A stretch of 64,000 bases of DNA from Guillardia theta CCMP2712 (GCF_000315625.1 NW_005434671.1:892358-956357); one strand, 5' to 3'; positions 21,778 to 33,929 are shown, numbered from the stretch's first letter. The notes: generated from the letters alone by a model not told the origin. Program-made: numbers and translations.

Positions 21778-22271
21778 AGGACATGATTAGATTAGGTTGC
21801 CAGGTGAAAATTATGTTTATCTCATGTTTATGTGTTTCAATCAACTGTGTATTTTGTACTTCAATGAAGATTTCATGTGTTCTTTGGTTTGTCCGATCTT
21901 TTGATCGCACACGGCGGTGACTCAGTGACGGCCCGGTCGCCGATCCGCAGGCCGGGAACGGTTACACTTCCGAACTGAAATGAAAACTACCGTTGCGACC
22001 GGGTGGAATGCCGATGCCATCATGGCGCAGACAATCCTCAGACGGATCGAAGGAGTTGCTAGTAGAAGCAGCCGCTTAGCGGCAGAGTGAGCTCTCAGTG
22101 ACATTCTTAGCACCTGCAGCAAACTTTGCAGAGTCTGCCACATCAGCAGATTCGGAGACAGGCAGATGTACTGAGAAGGCAGTTTGGGAGCGGCTGAAGA
22201 AGCCTTCTCCGTTGCGTCCTGATCAGGTTTCCTCTGACTAATCTCTTGCATTTCCCACAGACGCTAGCAAC
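21778..22271. other. Spacer with a GC island
   Basis: Contains GTGACTCAGTGACGGCCCGG at 21917 and a CCGATCCGCAGGCCGGG island. A 109-codon minus ORF (22251-21922) starts only 20 bp from the next gene and resembles no family; I leave it uncalled. Confidence 0.5.
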
Positions 22272-22780
22272 ATGAGCTCTGAAATTCGTGGAATATGTAG
22301 CCAGTGCAGGCACCCTGTAAGTTTCATTTTACTCTCCTCAACAAAATCAATGAATCTGAGTTGTGGATCGAAAACGACCAAATATTGCGGCAGGTGCATG
22401 CAAATCAATTGCGGGTATCCGAAGAGGGCAGCTACATGCACAAAGATTGTTACGATCAACGCAATGAGATCATGATGAGACTGCGAGAGGGTGGTGACTC
22501 AAACGTGCAAAATTCCAACGCACTTGACGCTGGTCAAAATTTCGAATACCGCGGACTCTGTGGAGTTTGTGGCCATGAGGTGAGCGAGCGAGAGTGAAAT
22601 ATTGGCAAAGACAACTTCACTGCTTACGCGCTGGACCATCAGGTGTATACAAATCAGCTGCGTGTCGGTCAAGAAGGCAAGTACTTTCACAAATCCTGCT
22701 TTGATGAAGTCGCTTCGAAGACCCCCGAGCAGAATCAACCCATCAGCGATGCGAGAAAAGATGAAGAATATTTCGTTTAA
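22272..22780 (+). CDS. Protein with two LIM-like zinc-binding half-domains
   Basis: Three exons (22272-22316, 22394-22579, 22643-22780). The protein (about 122 residues) contains the same module twice: GICSQCRHP-VHANQLRV...YMHKDCYD and GLCGVCGHE-VYTNQLRV...YFHKSCFD. Each has CxxC followed by HxxC, the metal-binding pattern of the first zinc finger of a LIM domain, without a second finger. Each copy is interrupted by a phase-0 intron at the same place, directly after the HP/HE residue and before VxxNQLRV. This shows internal duplication that included the intron. A role in protein binding is likely from the fold type but unproven. Confidence 0.8.
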
Positions 22781-22932
22781 ACGTGTAAGTTATGTTGTCC
22801 ATGATGAATAAGACCCCATTATTTAGGTAGGGGTCAAAGAATGAAAGAAACAAGATATTTTCACACACGTTTCAATCCACTCATCGACAGAAGAAAGTCT
22901 ATCTTAGTGATGCCAAGTTGAAGCGAATGTTT

Positions 22933-25515
22933 CTAGTAAACACGCTTGGCAGGGGGAACAGGAGAATTGTCAGGCTCGCGCACAGTTGTACCTACAGGTC
23001 TGTAGTCGAGAGTTACCTGTACCTGTGTCAGAGGACAGCATTCAATGCGCGATAGAGGGAGCACCTTTCCCTTGCTGTCAATCCATCCTACAGTATGCTT
23101 CATCCAGTTTGTGTCATCACGCTCAGGGAAGTCCTCCCTGGCATGAGCTCCGCGAGATTCCTTTCTTGCCTCCGCACCATACCTGTCCACATCCAGTCAT
23201 CCGCCAAAGATATATCCTGTATCTATCTTTGTACATGGTGATCATTGCATTGTCCAGGATGTTCTGCAACTCCAAAGTTTCGATCAGGTCAGTATTCCAG
23301 ATCAAGCTGCGGTCGGTGATCTATTGAAGATAGAAAGCCATATGTAAGAAGAAACTCATTAGAATCAAAAGGTACTACCTTGACATCTTGGAACTGTTTG
23401 TAATGCTCAGTGACAGCCTTGACTCCGTTTTCCAGAGAGGTCCTGTTGAACCAATAAATACAAATCATCAAACGAAAAAGGCTATAATTACTGAGTTCTG
23501 AAAACAGCAGCATCACGCTGCATAGTCTTCTGAAGGCCTAATCTGCACTCCGCTGTCTTCAAAGAGCCATTCGAATAGCGCAACTGAAATAAGGATCAGT
23601 TCCCGAGGGCAACGCCGATTTACAATTCGAACAGAACCTTGTCCAGGTTTGCAATCGACTGCTCTCCGGCATTTGCAGGAAGGGGCTTATGTTTCTCTCC
23701 CGGCTTGCTATTCTCACTGACGTGGAGCGCAGCAGCACGGCCGAACACCACGATGTCAAGAAGGGAGTTGGCTCCCAAGCGGTTTGCTCCGTGGACGGAC
23801 GCACAGCCACACTCTCCCGCAGCATATAGACCAGGAACAATGGAAGAGTTATCGTTGCCCTGATCAGCAGTCAACAACCCCGTTCAATTCATCCAGCTTG
23901 AACCACCTTCTTCGTGACGACTTGGCCATACTGGTTCGTTGGGATACCGCCCATGTTGTAATGAACGGTGGGACAAACAGGAATAGGTTGCTTGGTAACG
24001 TCCACGCCCGCAAAAATGGAGGCAGTCTCCGAAATGCCAGGCAATCTCTCATGAAGCACCTTCCCAAAGCAGTCACATGTCTTCAACAATCCTTGAATGA
24101 ACCAACCTCTGGAGGAAGATGATCAAGATGCAGGTGAATCCACTCTCCGTTAGGACCGCAGCCGCGACCTTCACGAATCTCGATGGTCATGGACCTCGAG
24201 ACAACGTCCCTTGAGGCCAAATCCTTGGCAGTTGGCGCATACCTTGATTCAGCTGATCAGAGAATTGAGAAATACAGGGGTTTAGAAGCCAACCTCTCCA
24301 TGAACCTTTCGCCGTCCTTATTACGAAGGATTCCACCCTCACCACGGCAACCTTCAGTCATCAAACAACCAGCACCTGGAACTTTGCTTCAGCCGTGTTA
24401 CTCATCGGCATCCAAGGTCACCATAAATGCCCGTGGGATGGAATTGCACAAATTCAAGATCCTGAAGAGGGAGACCAGCACGAGTCGCCATAGCATTGCC
24501 ATCACCAGTGCAAGTATGGGCTGATGTGGCAGAGAACCATGCTCTGCCGTAGCCGCCGGTAGCAAGAACGGTGTTGTGAGCTCTGCATCAGTTCAAGTCA
24601 AATCCAAGATCTAAATACGTCAATCGCTGACCTGAATCGATGAAGAGTTCCATCCTCCATGCAAAGAGCAAGTACCTACACACTCACTCAGATACACCAC
24701 ACTACAAATGCTAATGACATACGCCACGGCAGCTTCCATCATCATCCATGATGAGGTCGAGCGCAAAGTATTCAACGAAGAACATCGTGTTATATCTCAG
24801 CGCCTGTTTTCGAACATTATTGTTGTGCATGAAAAACTTATCCATTCGTACCTGTCCATACAAAGTGTGGAGCATGGAGTGCCCAGTTCGGTCAGCAACT
24901 GCAGCACAGCGGTACGCTTGTCCTCCCTTGCCAAACTTGAGGGACTGCCCACCAAATGCGCGCTGATAGATCTTTCCCTCGTCTGTCCTTGAGAAGGGCA
25001 TGCCGTAAGCTTCCAATTCTATCACTGCACGAGGGGCTTCCTTGCACATGTACTCAATCGCGTCCTACAACGGAATGTGAGGTGTTGCTAAGAGAACCGG
25101 CACTGGATCAACCTGATCACCAAGCCAGTCAGAGCCCTTGACCGTGTCGTAGAAATGCCATCTCCAATCATCCTCGGTCATGTTCCCGAGAGCTGCATTG
25201 ATACCACCCTGTGCAGCAACAGTGTGCGAACGAGTGGGGAAAAGCTTGGTGATGCAAGCGACGTTGAAACCATTCTCAGCAAAGCCCACAGCTGCACGAA
25301 GACCAGCACCTCCAGCACCGACGACGACAGCATCATAGGTGTGATCCACGATGTGATACTTTCCCTGGCTGTCTGCTTGACTGCCTTGAGGGCTTGCTTT
25401 CCCAAAAATCCCTCGGACAACCCTCGACGAGTGAAACTGTATCAACGGTAAGGACAAGACAAAGCCAGAGATTTACACATGTTTTTGATAGCTACTGTAC
25501 ATTTTGGTTGAACAT
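22933..25515 (-). CDS. SDHA: Succinate dehydrogenase flavoprotein subunit, mitochondrial
   Basis: Complex II subunit that oxidises succinate to fumarate with covalently bound FAD. Exons read in order: [20 protein letters not shown] (Rossmann FAD loop), [18 protein letters not shown] (His for covalent FAD), [45 protein letters not shown] (substrate site), [53 protein letters not shown], and a C-terminus ending VPPAKRVY, as is typical. The basic, Ser-containing N-terminus is presequence-like. The first exon is probably MFNQN at 25515-25501, joined across a short intron to [15 protein letters not shown]; the next ORF upstream has no ATG of its own. At least eight introns. Confidence 0.93.
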
Positions 25516-26894
25516 ATCGACATAAGAGCTGTATAGTCTAACTGAATCCTGATCCCATTGCTCTTGTGAGCTGATACTCTCCATCAAAGCCCATTCCCAA
25601 TGGGATGTACCCCTTCCCGTTTTGCCCCCTTTCTACCTTCCGTGCCGAACTACTGCAAACATGCATCCAACCACCACAATGGGTGAGTGATACAGATACG
25701 AAACATCCTACTGAGCTCAAGACCTCCCCCATTGTTCCTCACCTGCCGTGCGTGATTGCCAAGACGCTGACTGACGCGGCGAAGCATGGCAGCGGACGGA
25801 GGCGCTATGCCTCTAACCCCTCCGACTACCCCATTGTTCTCTGGTCCCGATGGGGGTATTGCTTTTCATCGGGGGTGGGTACCATTTAGGGGTGTAGCAG
25901 CTCCTTGTCACCTACCCTCCCTAGGAAATCAGGGGGTACTTCAAGCTAAATACACCGGTGCATTTTACCACCATATCGAAAGGCTACCCGGAAGAGCATT
26001 CGGGTATGCTCGTTTTGGACCTACCCTGCTCTTACCTGTGATTGTGTTGGAAATGTACCGGTAGTCGACGGTCATGCAGCCGTAAGTGCCTAAAGGAAGG
26101 GGTACTTGATGAGGGTGGGGTATTTGAAATCCTTTGAGAAATGGTGGGTGGTCGAAGATTGAAAATAGCTCTGACCGGGTGGGTGCTTCTTGTAATGGGG
26201 TAGTCTTTCTGGTCCTAGGAAAGTCGTTGCTTGCTATGCATGGGTCGTAGCGTTTGGACACGCACCTGGTACCCCTTTATCGATGTTTCTTCACCCCACC
26301 CCCTTCACCTGAATAGCATGTGTCATCAGTTCCTAGGACCACATATCACTCTGGTCATAGTCATTTCCAATCCTTTCCTAAAGACACTGGTCATAGTGAG
26401 GAGCTATCGTAAGGCCTAGGAGAATAAAAAGGCAAGTTTGACTAAAATAATCTCTTACTGATGATTCTGAAGGGGCCCGGCTGGGCCCGGGCGCTCGAAC
26501 TTCCCGAGACGGTCATCGGAACTCAGATTACTAGTAGAGGTCATGCCGGGGATGAGGGTACAGAGTTTTAGCGCGCGGCAAGAAGCAAGGGCAGGCAGCA
26601 GAATGCGCACGGAGGGAACAAGGAAAGGGAGGCAGGGGAGGGAGAAAGAGAAGAACAGGAAGACGGTACGAGAAGGATAGAAGGCAACAACAGGAAACAT
26701 GACGGGGGAGATTGTCAAGGAGAAAGTACGATCTGAGGAGAGTAGGTCTAGTGAAAGTCGAACCTTTCTCCGGGCTCGTGGCTTCCTTGCAGAACCTTTC
26801 GGGGATGGCAAGTGGAGGATTCTATTCTCGTTTTTCTTCTGTGAGCCTACACTAATGCTATGTTTGAAGCTCAGGTCACAGGTCACGAGGTAGC
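25516..26894. other. Head-to-head spacer rich in CCCC/GGGG words
   Basis: Non-coding by my reading. 25566-25590 shares GATACTCTCCATCAAA-type sequence with 37651-37670. 25850-26300 is dense in ACCCC/GGGGT words. A CCCGGGC island is at 26466-26498. The region 26570-26890 is A/G-rich leader upstream of the PWWP gene. Confidence 0.6.
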
Positions 26895-29800
26895 ATGAAG
26901 GACGAAGAGGCGGCCAATTCAACTGATCTGAGCCTCCTGGGCCTCGATCCCGGAAAACTCGTGTGGGGTCAGCTGGGAAAAATATGGTATCCAGCACGGG
27001 TGAGCTCTCCAATTTTGTTAAGTTCTGTCGTTGATTGGCTTCAGGTTGCTTGGAAGAAGAAAGCTCCACAGGATGTTGTGAAGTTGGAGAAGAGTGAAAC
27101 GGTCCTAGTCCATTGGTTTGACAGATGGAGTGAAGTTCATAGCAAGCCAAGCATGTATTCTTGCCTTTGCTGCTCTTCAAGAATATAAAGATTATTTACG
27201 TCAAGTCAAGCTGATTAATTGTTTGTAGGTGGGCGTATGCTTGGTTACCAGTGTCAAAGATCAAGGATTTTGAAGGGTGCTTCGATTCCTTGAGCAAGTC
27301 CAAGAAATCAAAACAATTCGTCGAGATGATATCTGCTGCCCTCGATCTCTGCAAGAACTTCAAGCCTGATGGATGGGACGCAGGAGTTTCAGAACATCCC
27401 AAACAGGAAGTCAAAAAATCCAAGCCAAACAACAAGGCTTCAAAGCCAAAGCAAAAACCGCAGGAAGTGATAATAGGAACTGAAAGACAACAGATGAAAA
27501 TTCTCGGGGCATCAGTGGAGAGCAAGTTAAGTGAGGATGACGAAGAAGAGGAAGAAGAGGAAGAAGACATTGAGGATGAGAAAGATAAAGAAACGAAGGA
27601 GTCCACAGAGGAGAAGAAATCAAGTGAGCAATCCAAGGGGTCGAAAACGTTAAGCGAACCATCAAAGAAATCAAAGAAGATTTCGGCTACAACACAAGAA
27701 TCTAGGTCTGAGGACGAAGTTTCAGTAGCAGCAGCAGCACAAGAAGAAGAAGAAGACGAAGAAGAAGAAGAAGACGAAGAAGAAGAACACAAACCCTCCA
27801 AGAAATCGGCAAATAAACAGAAAGCGAAAGCTAAAGCTAACTTATCTAAGAAAGAGAAGTCAGCTTCTGAAAAGAAAACCAAGGAGAGCAAATCGAAAAG
27901 TAAAAATGCAACATCGAAGAAAGCTGAAAAGTCAAAGAAAGATAAAGGTGAAGGAAAAAAGAAAGGCCAAGCAGCTTCTACACAGGACACTGAGAAATCA
28001 CTTGTGATCCCCGAGGCAGATTTAGTAGGCCTTAGCAGCGAGGAAGAAGGAGATGATGAGATGGAAGAAGCAACTACTTCTAAGGAAAGAGACCAACAGC
28101 CAGAAAAACTGGATTCCGGTGTTGCGATGAAAGATTCAGACAATTCAAAAACAAAGACAGACAGTTCAGGGTCGATGCGAGAAGGACAGGGAAGGAAAGA
28201 TGTTGATGTCGGGGAGGCAGATGTGAAAGGAGAAGGGGAGGCTGGATCAAAAAGGAATCGAGATGAAGTATTGGACAGTGCAAGTGAAAGCGCTTCAAAA
28301 TCTGATATTCAGGCCATGGACCTCAAGAAACGTCGGCTGGCGCAATGGTCAGCTACAGCGACAGAAGAACCCAAAGTGGAGGCACCTACACCCAAACCAA
28401 TCGACGTTGAACGATGCCGCTTGTTTCTCGGTTTTGTCTGCTTCTCAGTTGATGGCTTTCCCTAACAGCATGCCAGGAAATCTTCCCCACGGAACCACTC
28501 AAGAGCGAATTATGCAACACATCAAGTCGTTAGGGTTGCTCGACTGTCTTGATAAGGTTACATTGTTGAGGATCTACAAGACAGTGTGGACTGAATTTTC
28601 TTGACAGATTTTTCATACCCCTGGAAAGCGATTTGGTTTCATCGCCTTAAAGAACTTTGAGAGCACCGTGCGCGCAAAAAAGGTGACAAAATGAATGAAG
28701 TGGTTTTGTTTGTTGCTGAAATTGTGTTCCAGACTCTGGAAGATTCGAGGTTTGATGGCACGAGAATCAAAGTTGAATATCCGAAAGATTCATTCATACA
28801 CTCACAATCAAGTCAAGCTCCACCAAGTGTTGAGCAGAGATCTTCACAACCCGTTCCAAGCAGAAATGGTGCAACGCGCGATCCTGAAACCTCCATTGGT
28901 TCCATTGAATCCATACGGAATACTTTAGCTCAGCAGGTCGAACAGCAACGACAACAGGTCCTTTCCCTTTCTTCCGTGTATATTTCTCACTTGCGAGACA
29001 GCTCTTGGCCAAACAAAGAGAGAATCTGAAGAACGAAGTCTCTATGATGAACCCGCCGCCTTATGCCCACGAGCCGCCCAAAGGCCCCATCCATGCTTCC
29101 GTTGACCCTCGTTCAAACGTCATGGATCCAAGACTGAAGTCTGCAGGCTCACAGGTGCAAGATCCAAGAATGTCGTCAGGAGCAGTTGACCCTAGGAAGA
29201 ATCCTGCCTACGAACCGCCTGCTTCGTCTGCCATGAACCGACAATCTTTCCCGATACCTGACAGAAAACCCGAGCCTCCCATGCCATATCAGCAGATGCC
29301 GCCGGCTCCGCCAGCAAATTCTTCCAACAAACTTGACTTCTCCAACGACCAAGACTCGGCAGCTGCTGTACTCCAGATGCTGCAGGACATCGCAGCTTCG
29401 ATGCCCCAGGCCCAGCATCAGGATTTTGCGGGAGAGATGCAGCAGCATAGCCATCAACCCGAGTATCCAAGCCAGGCACGGCAACCACTCCCTCCCTACG
29501 GACATCCCAGCCAGGGAGCTATGAACGTGCCACCTGGTCAGCGGGGCCACATGGGCCCTCCCCCGCACGTGCCCCCACCTCACAACGAGGCCTCAGGTCC
29601 GATGCCAGGAGGATGGGATGACAGGAGCAGAGAACCTTACTACCAACAGAACGCTTCCTACTACAACCCTGGGTCTGACGCTTGGAGGGATCGGCGTCAT
29701 CCCTTCCCTCCACATGATGCCATGGATGGATATCCTCCAGAGAGCGACAGAGGGAGGGGCCACATGCATCAAAGAGAACATCCGAGGGAGGTTGTGATGC

Positions 29801-30054
29801 ATGTACCTGCACAGCTCACTGGCATGTTGATCGGTCAGTCCGGTTCCACGATCCGGATTCTGCAGAAGGAGGCTTCCGATATAGGATGCCACATCGAACT
29901 GAAGCAGAACAAGCCTCCTCCCGAGGGGAATGGGGCCGGAAATTTGATCATCCATGGTTCACATGGAGATGATGTGAAGAGGGTGCGGCTGCGGATAAGC
30001 GCATTGTTGAACGAGGCTGAGCGGACAGGCACAATCAATCTTCGTGGGTTGTAA
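26895..30054 (+). CDS. PWWP-RRM-KH protein with long acidic/basic linker
   Basis: Exons join into a roughly 870-residue protein. N-terminal PWWP domain: GLDPGKLVWGQLGKIWYPAR, then VLVHWFDRWSE and WAYAWLPVSKI. A long charged linker (about 27450-28420) has Glu runs and many KSKK/KKAEKSKK patches. An RRM follows: RNP2-like RLFLG joined by a 54-nt intron to NLPHGTTQERIMQHIKSLG, and RNP1-like GKRFGFIALKNFEST, ending FDGTRIKVEYPKD. Gln- and Pro-rich sequence leads to a KH domain near the C-terminus (VVMHVPAQLTGMLIGQSGST, with the GxxG loop as IGQS). PWWP reads methylated histone tails, while RRM and KH bind RNA. The combination suggests a chromatin-linked RNA-binding factor (inference). Confidence 0.88.
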
Positions 30055-30261
30055 AAGAATTCATCGTTATATCAACGACCCCTTGCACTGTTGACTATCA
30101 ACAGAGCAGGATTTCCTCCGTTCACATTTGCTTCTGAATTTCTGTTGCACGCTCAACATATTATCGGTAGCAAGGCAGTGTTGACGTATGAATAAAAGAA
30201 CGAAGGCAAAGTGAAAGAAAGTGCGCTTTATTCTAATGAACATTTTTTAGGGTAGTCTATC

Positions 30262-30705
30262 CTAAGAAAGCAACTTGTCCTTTTTCATAACGGGCTTGTA
30301 CACTCCAGCTTTCGCTAGAAGGCGGAGGGTAGATGTTGTTGCGCAGCTCCTTTCGCTCTTGAAGTTCACAAACTCACTTGCTGGGAAATCACATTTCTGG
30401 CTCTCGCAGGGTTTACATGCGGCAGAAGAGTTGTATTCGACATTGCATGACGATGCCGTTTCATCAAGCAGCTCAAACTTGTCCGCGACGGTGTCTGACT
30501 TGATCTTGTCCAGGACCTGATCTTGGTACGAGTCCAACCAAAGGCTGTCTTCCATCATCGCCATGTACATCCAGTCATGCTGGCTGCGTTTGCCATTTGT
30601 CTCATCAAGCTGGACCTGCTCTCTGATTCCTTTGAGCAACTCGCGCTTCTTGGAAATGAGCCTGTCACTGACTCCAGGATGGGCAGCTTTGTTCCCCTTG
30701 TTCAT
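30262..30705 (-). CDS. Small hypothetical protein, single exon
   Basis: ATG at 30705 opens about 147 codons (MNKGNKAAHPGVSDRLISKK...). The middle is helical and charged (QHDWMYMAMMEDSLWLDSYQ). A Cys cluster ACKPCESQKCDF follows, and the end is YKPVMKKDKLLS-stop. The frame extends upstream to 30804, but the Met at 30705 gives a more sensible start. I do not recognise the family. It is tail to tail with the PWWP gene (207 bp between stops). Confidence 0.6.
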   Translation of the reverse strand: MNKGNKAAHPGVSDRLISKKRELLKGIREQVQLDETNGKRSQHDWMYMAMMEDSLWLDSYQDQVLDKIKSDTVADKFELLDETASSCNVEYNSSAACKPCESQKCDFPASEFVNFKSERSCATTSTLRLLAKAGVYKPVMKKDKLLS

Positions 30706-31344
30706 ATCGGTAGAGAAAGTTGCGAGCAATGAAAGCGAGTAATCGAGTACAATTGTACGTTGAAACACAGAAGAGAGGGAGGAACGATGGGAACAGGAGG
30801 TCAAAAGGTGCTGATAAAGAGGATGGAGGGCGCGTCAGGGAGGTGTAAATATGGGAAAAGGCGGGGGGGGGAAGGAACATAAATTCAGGGAGGATTGGCC
30901 AGGTAGACACGGGGAGGGACACTTGATCCACCCTACCCTCGGGGTAAATTCCTGATTTCAAACCCCTCTTCTTTAGTTTATGGGGACCTTCATGAGGGTG
31001 GTGGGGTGGAAAGGTGTAGGGTACCTTGTGAGCAGGGGTGGATCTCCTGTCCAATGGTGGTCACATGCACCACGTCCCTTGTGACCACCTGATGACAGTA
31101 CCCACCCCTGAGGTTCAACAGGAGTACCCCTTACCTCTATCGACCCACACGATCTGGTACAAATGAACCCCCTTTGATCCATGTCAAAACCACCCCCGGG
31201 AGAGCGAAAACGGTATCTAGTGCTAATCTCCGGTGGCATGATCACCCCTTGAAGTTTTACCACATGTCAGCACGGCCACTGGAGGACTAAGAATTAGAAC
31301 GTTTCGTATTGTTGCGGGAGCTTCTTAGAAGCTCAGACTGATCA
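30706..31344. other. Spacer rich in ACCCC/GGGGT words
   Basis: No gene seen. CCCCCGGGAGAGCGAAAA at 31193 is similar to CCCCCGGGAAAGTGAAAA at 31928, and the local sequence is rich in CCACCCC. Confidence 0.5.
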
Positions 31345-31800
31345 CTGAAGACCGCATCGTTTGGCATTGTTGTGGGACAATTTATCAATAAAACTTTTTT
31401 TTGTCCTCCCCTCGTTTTGGGCGAACGTTGACAGATTTGAAATCTGGATGGAAGGTTTGAACAGGATTTGGAAGATAAGAAATCCGCATCGCTTGGCATT
31501 GTTGTGGGACAATTTATCAATAAAACTTTTTTTTCCCTCTTCTCCCCTCGTTTGGGGCGAAGATCTACAGATTTGAAATATGGGTGGGTAATTTGAACAG
31601 GATTTGGGAGATAAGAAATCCGCATCGCTTGGCATTGTTGTGGGAAGAGAGATTGAATAAAACTTTTTTTTCCTCTTCTCCCCTCGTTTGGGGCAAAGAT
31701 CTACAGATTTGAAATATGGGTGGGTAATTTGAAAAGGATTTGGGAGATAAGAAATCCGCATCGCTTGGCATTGTTGTGGGGAGATTTATCAAATGCCGGA
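31345..31800 (+). repeat. Tandem repeat, ~132-136 bp period, about 3.3 copies
   Basis: The landmark GCATCG(C/T)TTGGCATTGTTG begins at 31354, 31486, 31622 and 31758, giving periods of 132, 136 and 136 bp. Each unit contains AATAAAACTTTTTTTT, a pyrimidine stretch ending CCCCTCGTTT, and ACAGATTTGAAAT. There is no plausible protein; ORFs across it repeat because the DNA does. Confidence 0.9.
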
Positions 31801-32168
31801 TGTTTGAGGGGGAGCACCTCAAACATTGTCCAGGGGGGAGGTACCCCCCTAGACATTTCACTATGCATATTCTGGTAAAATGGTAGGTGAGGGTACTCAA
31901 GGAGCTAAACAGGGTGGGTGGTGGTTCCCCCGGGAAAGTGAAAAAATGGAGAGAAGCTCAATCCTGCATAACCCCACCCCACAAATAAAGGAGAATTCAT
32001 AGTATTTCGATGGGGTGGTGACAGACCAAGTGTTTGTTTAGTCTAACATGAAAACTCTGGGCTCACCTCATCAATTGATTCAAGAAACCCTGGGGGCAGA
32101 ATGCAACCAAAGTCGATGTAATGGCGATCACCAGAGCAACATGGCGGGAGGGGGCGCAACTATGAGCG

Positions 32169-33733
32169 ATGGCTGGACGACCTCAACGAGCATGGAGGAG
32201 GGTCTTTCTTCTCGTCCTCTGCCTTGTTGCCTGGTGCAATGACCACTGCACCACGTCGACCACTGCATCTCTTCCTCCGCAGCGTGGATCCTGGCAGGGT
32301 GGGGAAAGAGCGTTCAAGAGGTTGTTGCTGCGAGGAGGGATGGGAGTGGACAGCCTGTTCGGCCTCAAGAGCTTGCCGATATCGCCACAAGATGAGGGTT
32401 ATATGCCATTTTTGAAGCACGTGCTTGAAATGGACGACGAGGAAGAGATAAAAGAATTTATGAAAGATTTCCCCAGTGATATCCGGGATTACGACCTGCC
32501 ATCGGAGATTGAAGATGACGACGACAAGGGATTTGAGAGTGGCAACAATCCCAAGTACGCTAAGGGAGAAAAGATGCATGAATACACCAAGAACGAGGTC
32601 TTGGCGAACAAGGTGCCCGACCCCACTATCCGTCCGAGCAAGTGACATTGGTTTCGCAATAGCTCCTTTGGGTTTCTGCGATGAACGGTGATCTGGTCCA
32701 GGCATCCCAACTGCTAACTTGTGCAACTGCCCATGAGTCTTGATGCTCTCAGGTGAAGAGGGCGATAGAGGACCTTGGCGCCATCGTAGACTCGTCCAAC
32801 CGCAAGTGGAAGCACTTCCGTGCGCTGCATTACGCTGCGACTTTCAATCGCTCTGCTGTTGTAAGAAGTTCATTTGTCATGGATCCGACGTCATGCCTTA
32901 CCGACAGGCGCTGTTGCTGATAGAGGACTACGGTGCAGTGGTGGATGTGCAAGACACCGAGGGCTTCACCCCATTGCTGAGGTGAGCGAGTCGTGCGTCA
33001 TGGGAGGTGATGTTGCTGCAGGGCCGTCAAGTTTGGCAACCTGGAAGTTTGCAAGGTGAAGGCGATGAAGCTGTCTTGTTTGTATGACCGTGTTCAGATT
33101 TTGGTCAAGTTCGGGGCGATGCCGATCGTGTGGACGAGGAACCACTGGAATGGTTTTGATCTCGCGATGATGACGGAGAACGAAGAAATTATGAAATTCC
33201 TGCAACTCGCCATGGTCTACCATTTCAAGAACAGCACGTGAGAAGCGATGCAATGCTTTGATTGCCTTCGTCCAATGCTTGCCGCAGGGATGGATATGAG
33301 AGTTATTCGGGGGACATGGCGATGTATCCACGAGGGGATATAACGAACTTGACGAACAAGGAGATTATCACCCTTGCTGCCAAGCAGCGAGAGAGCAAGC
33401 GAGCGGAGATACGGCAGTACCTTGCAAGTTTGCTGCCTCCAGGAAAGCTTCCTCGGCATTACAGGAAGCGTCAGTTTCCTCTTGTCAACGCTTCCAAGGT
33501 GACAGTACGCGAGATCGAGAAATTGACGCGGAAGCTGAGGATGTGAGCGAGGGAGTTTCAAGGGGCGATGCAGGCGAGAGGCATCTCAAGAAAAATCGAA
33601 ATTTACGAAAGAACATCTGCTAGTGTACAGGCGAGCTGGGCCCGAATATTTTGAATCCAGCCGCGACATGATTCCATCAACTTCGTTGCACGATTCGGCA
33701 TGCTGGAAAGCTGAAATCGCGGAGCGAGTCTGA
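32169..33733 (+). CDS. Ankyrin-repeat protein with signal-peptide-like leader
   Basis: Starts MAGRPQRAWRRVFLLVLCLV, a signal-peptide-like leader, soon followed by RAFKRLLLRGGMG. After an acidic stretch, the first exon probably ends at NEVLANK (GTGCCC donor) and joins VKRAIEDLGAIVDSSNRKW. Ankyrin helices follow across short exons: HFRALHYAATFNRSAV, ALLLIEDYGAVVDVQDTEGF, TPLLRAVKFGNLEVCK, ILVKFGAMPIVW, GFDLAMMTENEEIMKFLQL. The C-terminal exon is basic (LPRHYRKRQFPLVNASK). The frame can stop at 33546 (KLRM) or continue through an intron with GTGAGC donor to AEIAERV-stop at 33733. A coding-like segment to 33884 (NPDIASAVWDSAVKEVLQAA) is in another frame. LRGG after the leader suggests plastid or periplastid routing (inference). 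Confidence 0.75.
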
Positions 33734-33929
33734 ACAATGGTTGAACTTGTCACTGAATCCAGACATTGCAAGTGCTGTCTGGGACAGTGCAGTTAAAGAA
33801 GTGCTGCAAGCAGCCCGCAAGAGAGGAGTCGTCCCTGATCCTGATACCGTCATAGGCAGGATTGCCCCGGAGAGCTGGCTGTAGTTGCTGGAAGAGAGAC
33901 GGGGAGGGAGGAGGAGATTCTGTAAAGAA

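Noticed and set aside
21922-22251. 109-codon minus ORF
   Set aside because: Would start 20 bp from the LIM-like gene; no family resemblance and it reads into a GC island.
26455-27180. 241-codon minus ORF
   Set aside because: Overlaps the start of the PWWP gene on the other strand; composition is that of an antisense shadow.
27196-28143. 315-codon minus ORF rich in Ser
   Set aside because: Exact antisense of the Glu/Lys/Ser linker of the PWWP protein.
31345-31800. CRISPR-like array
   Set aside because: The repeats are direct tandem copies of ~135 bp without short repeat-spacer structure, in a eukaryotic genome.
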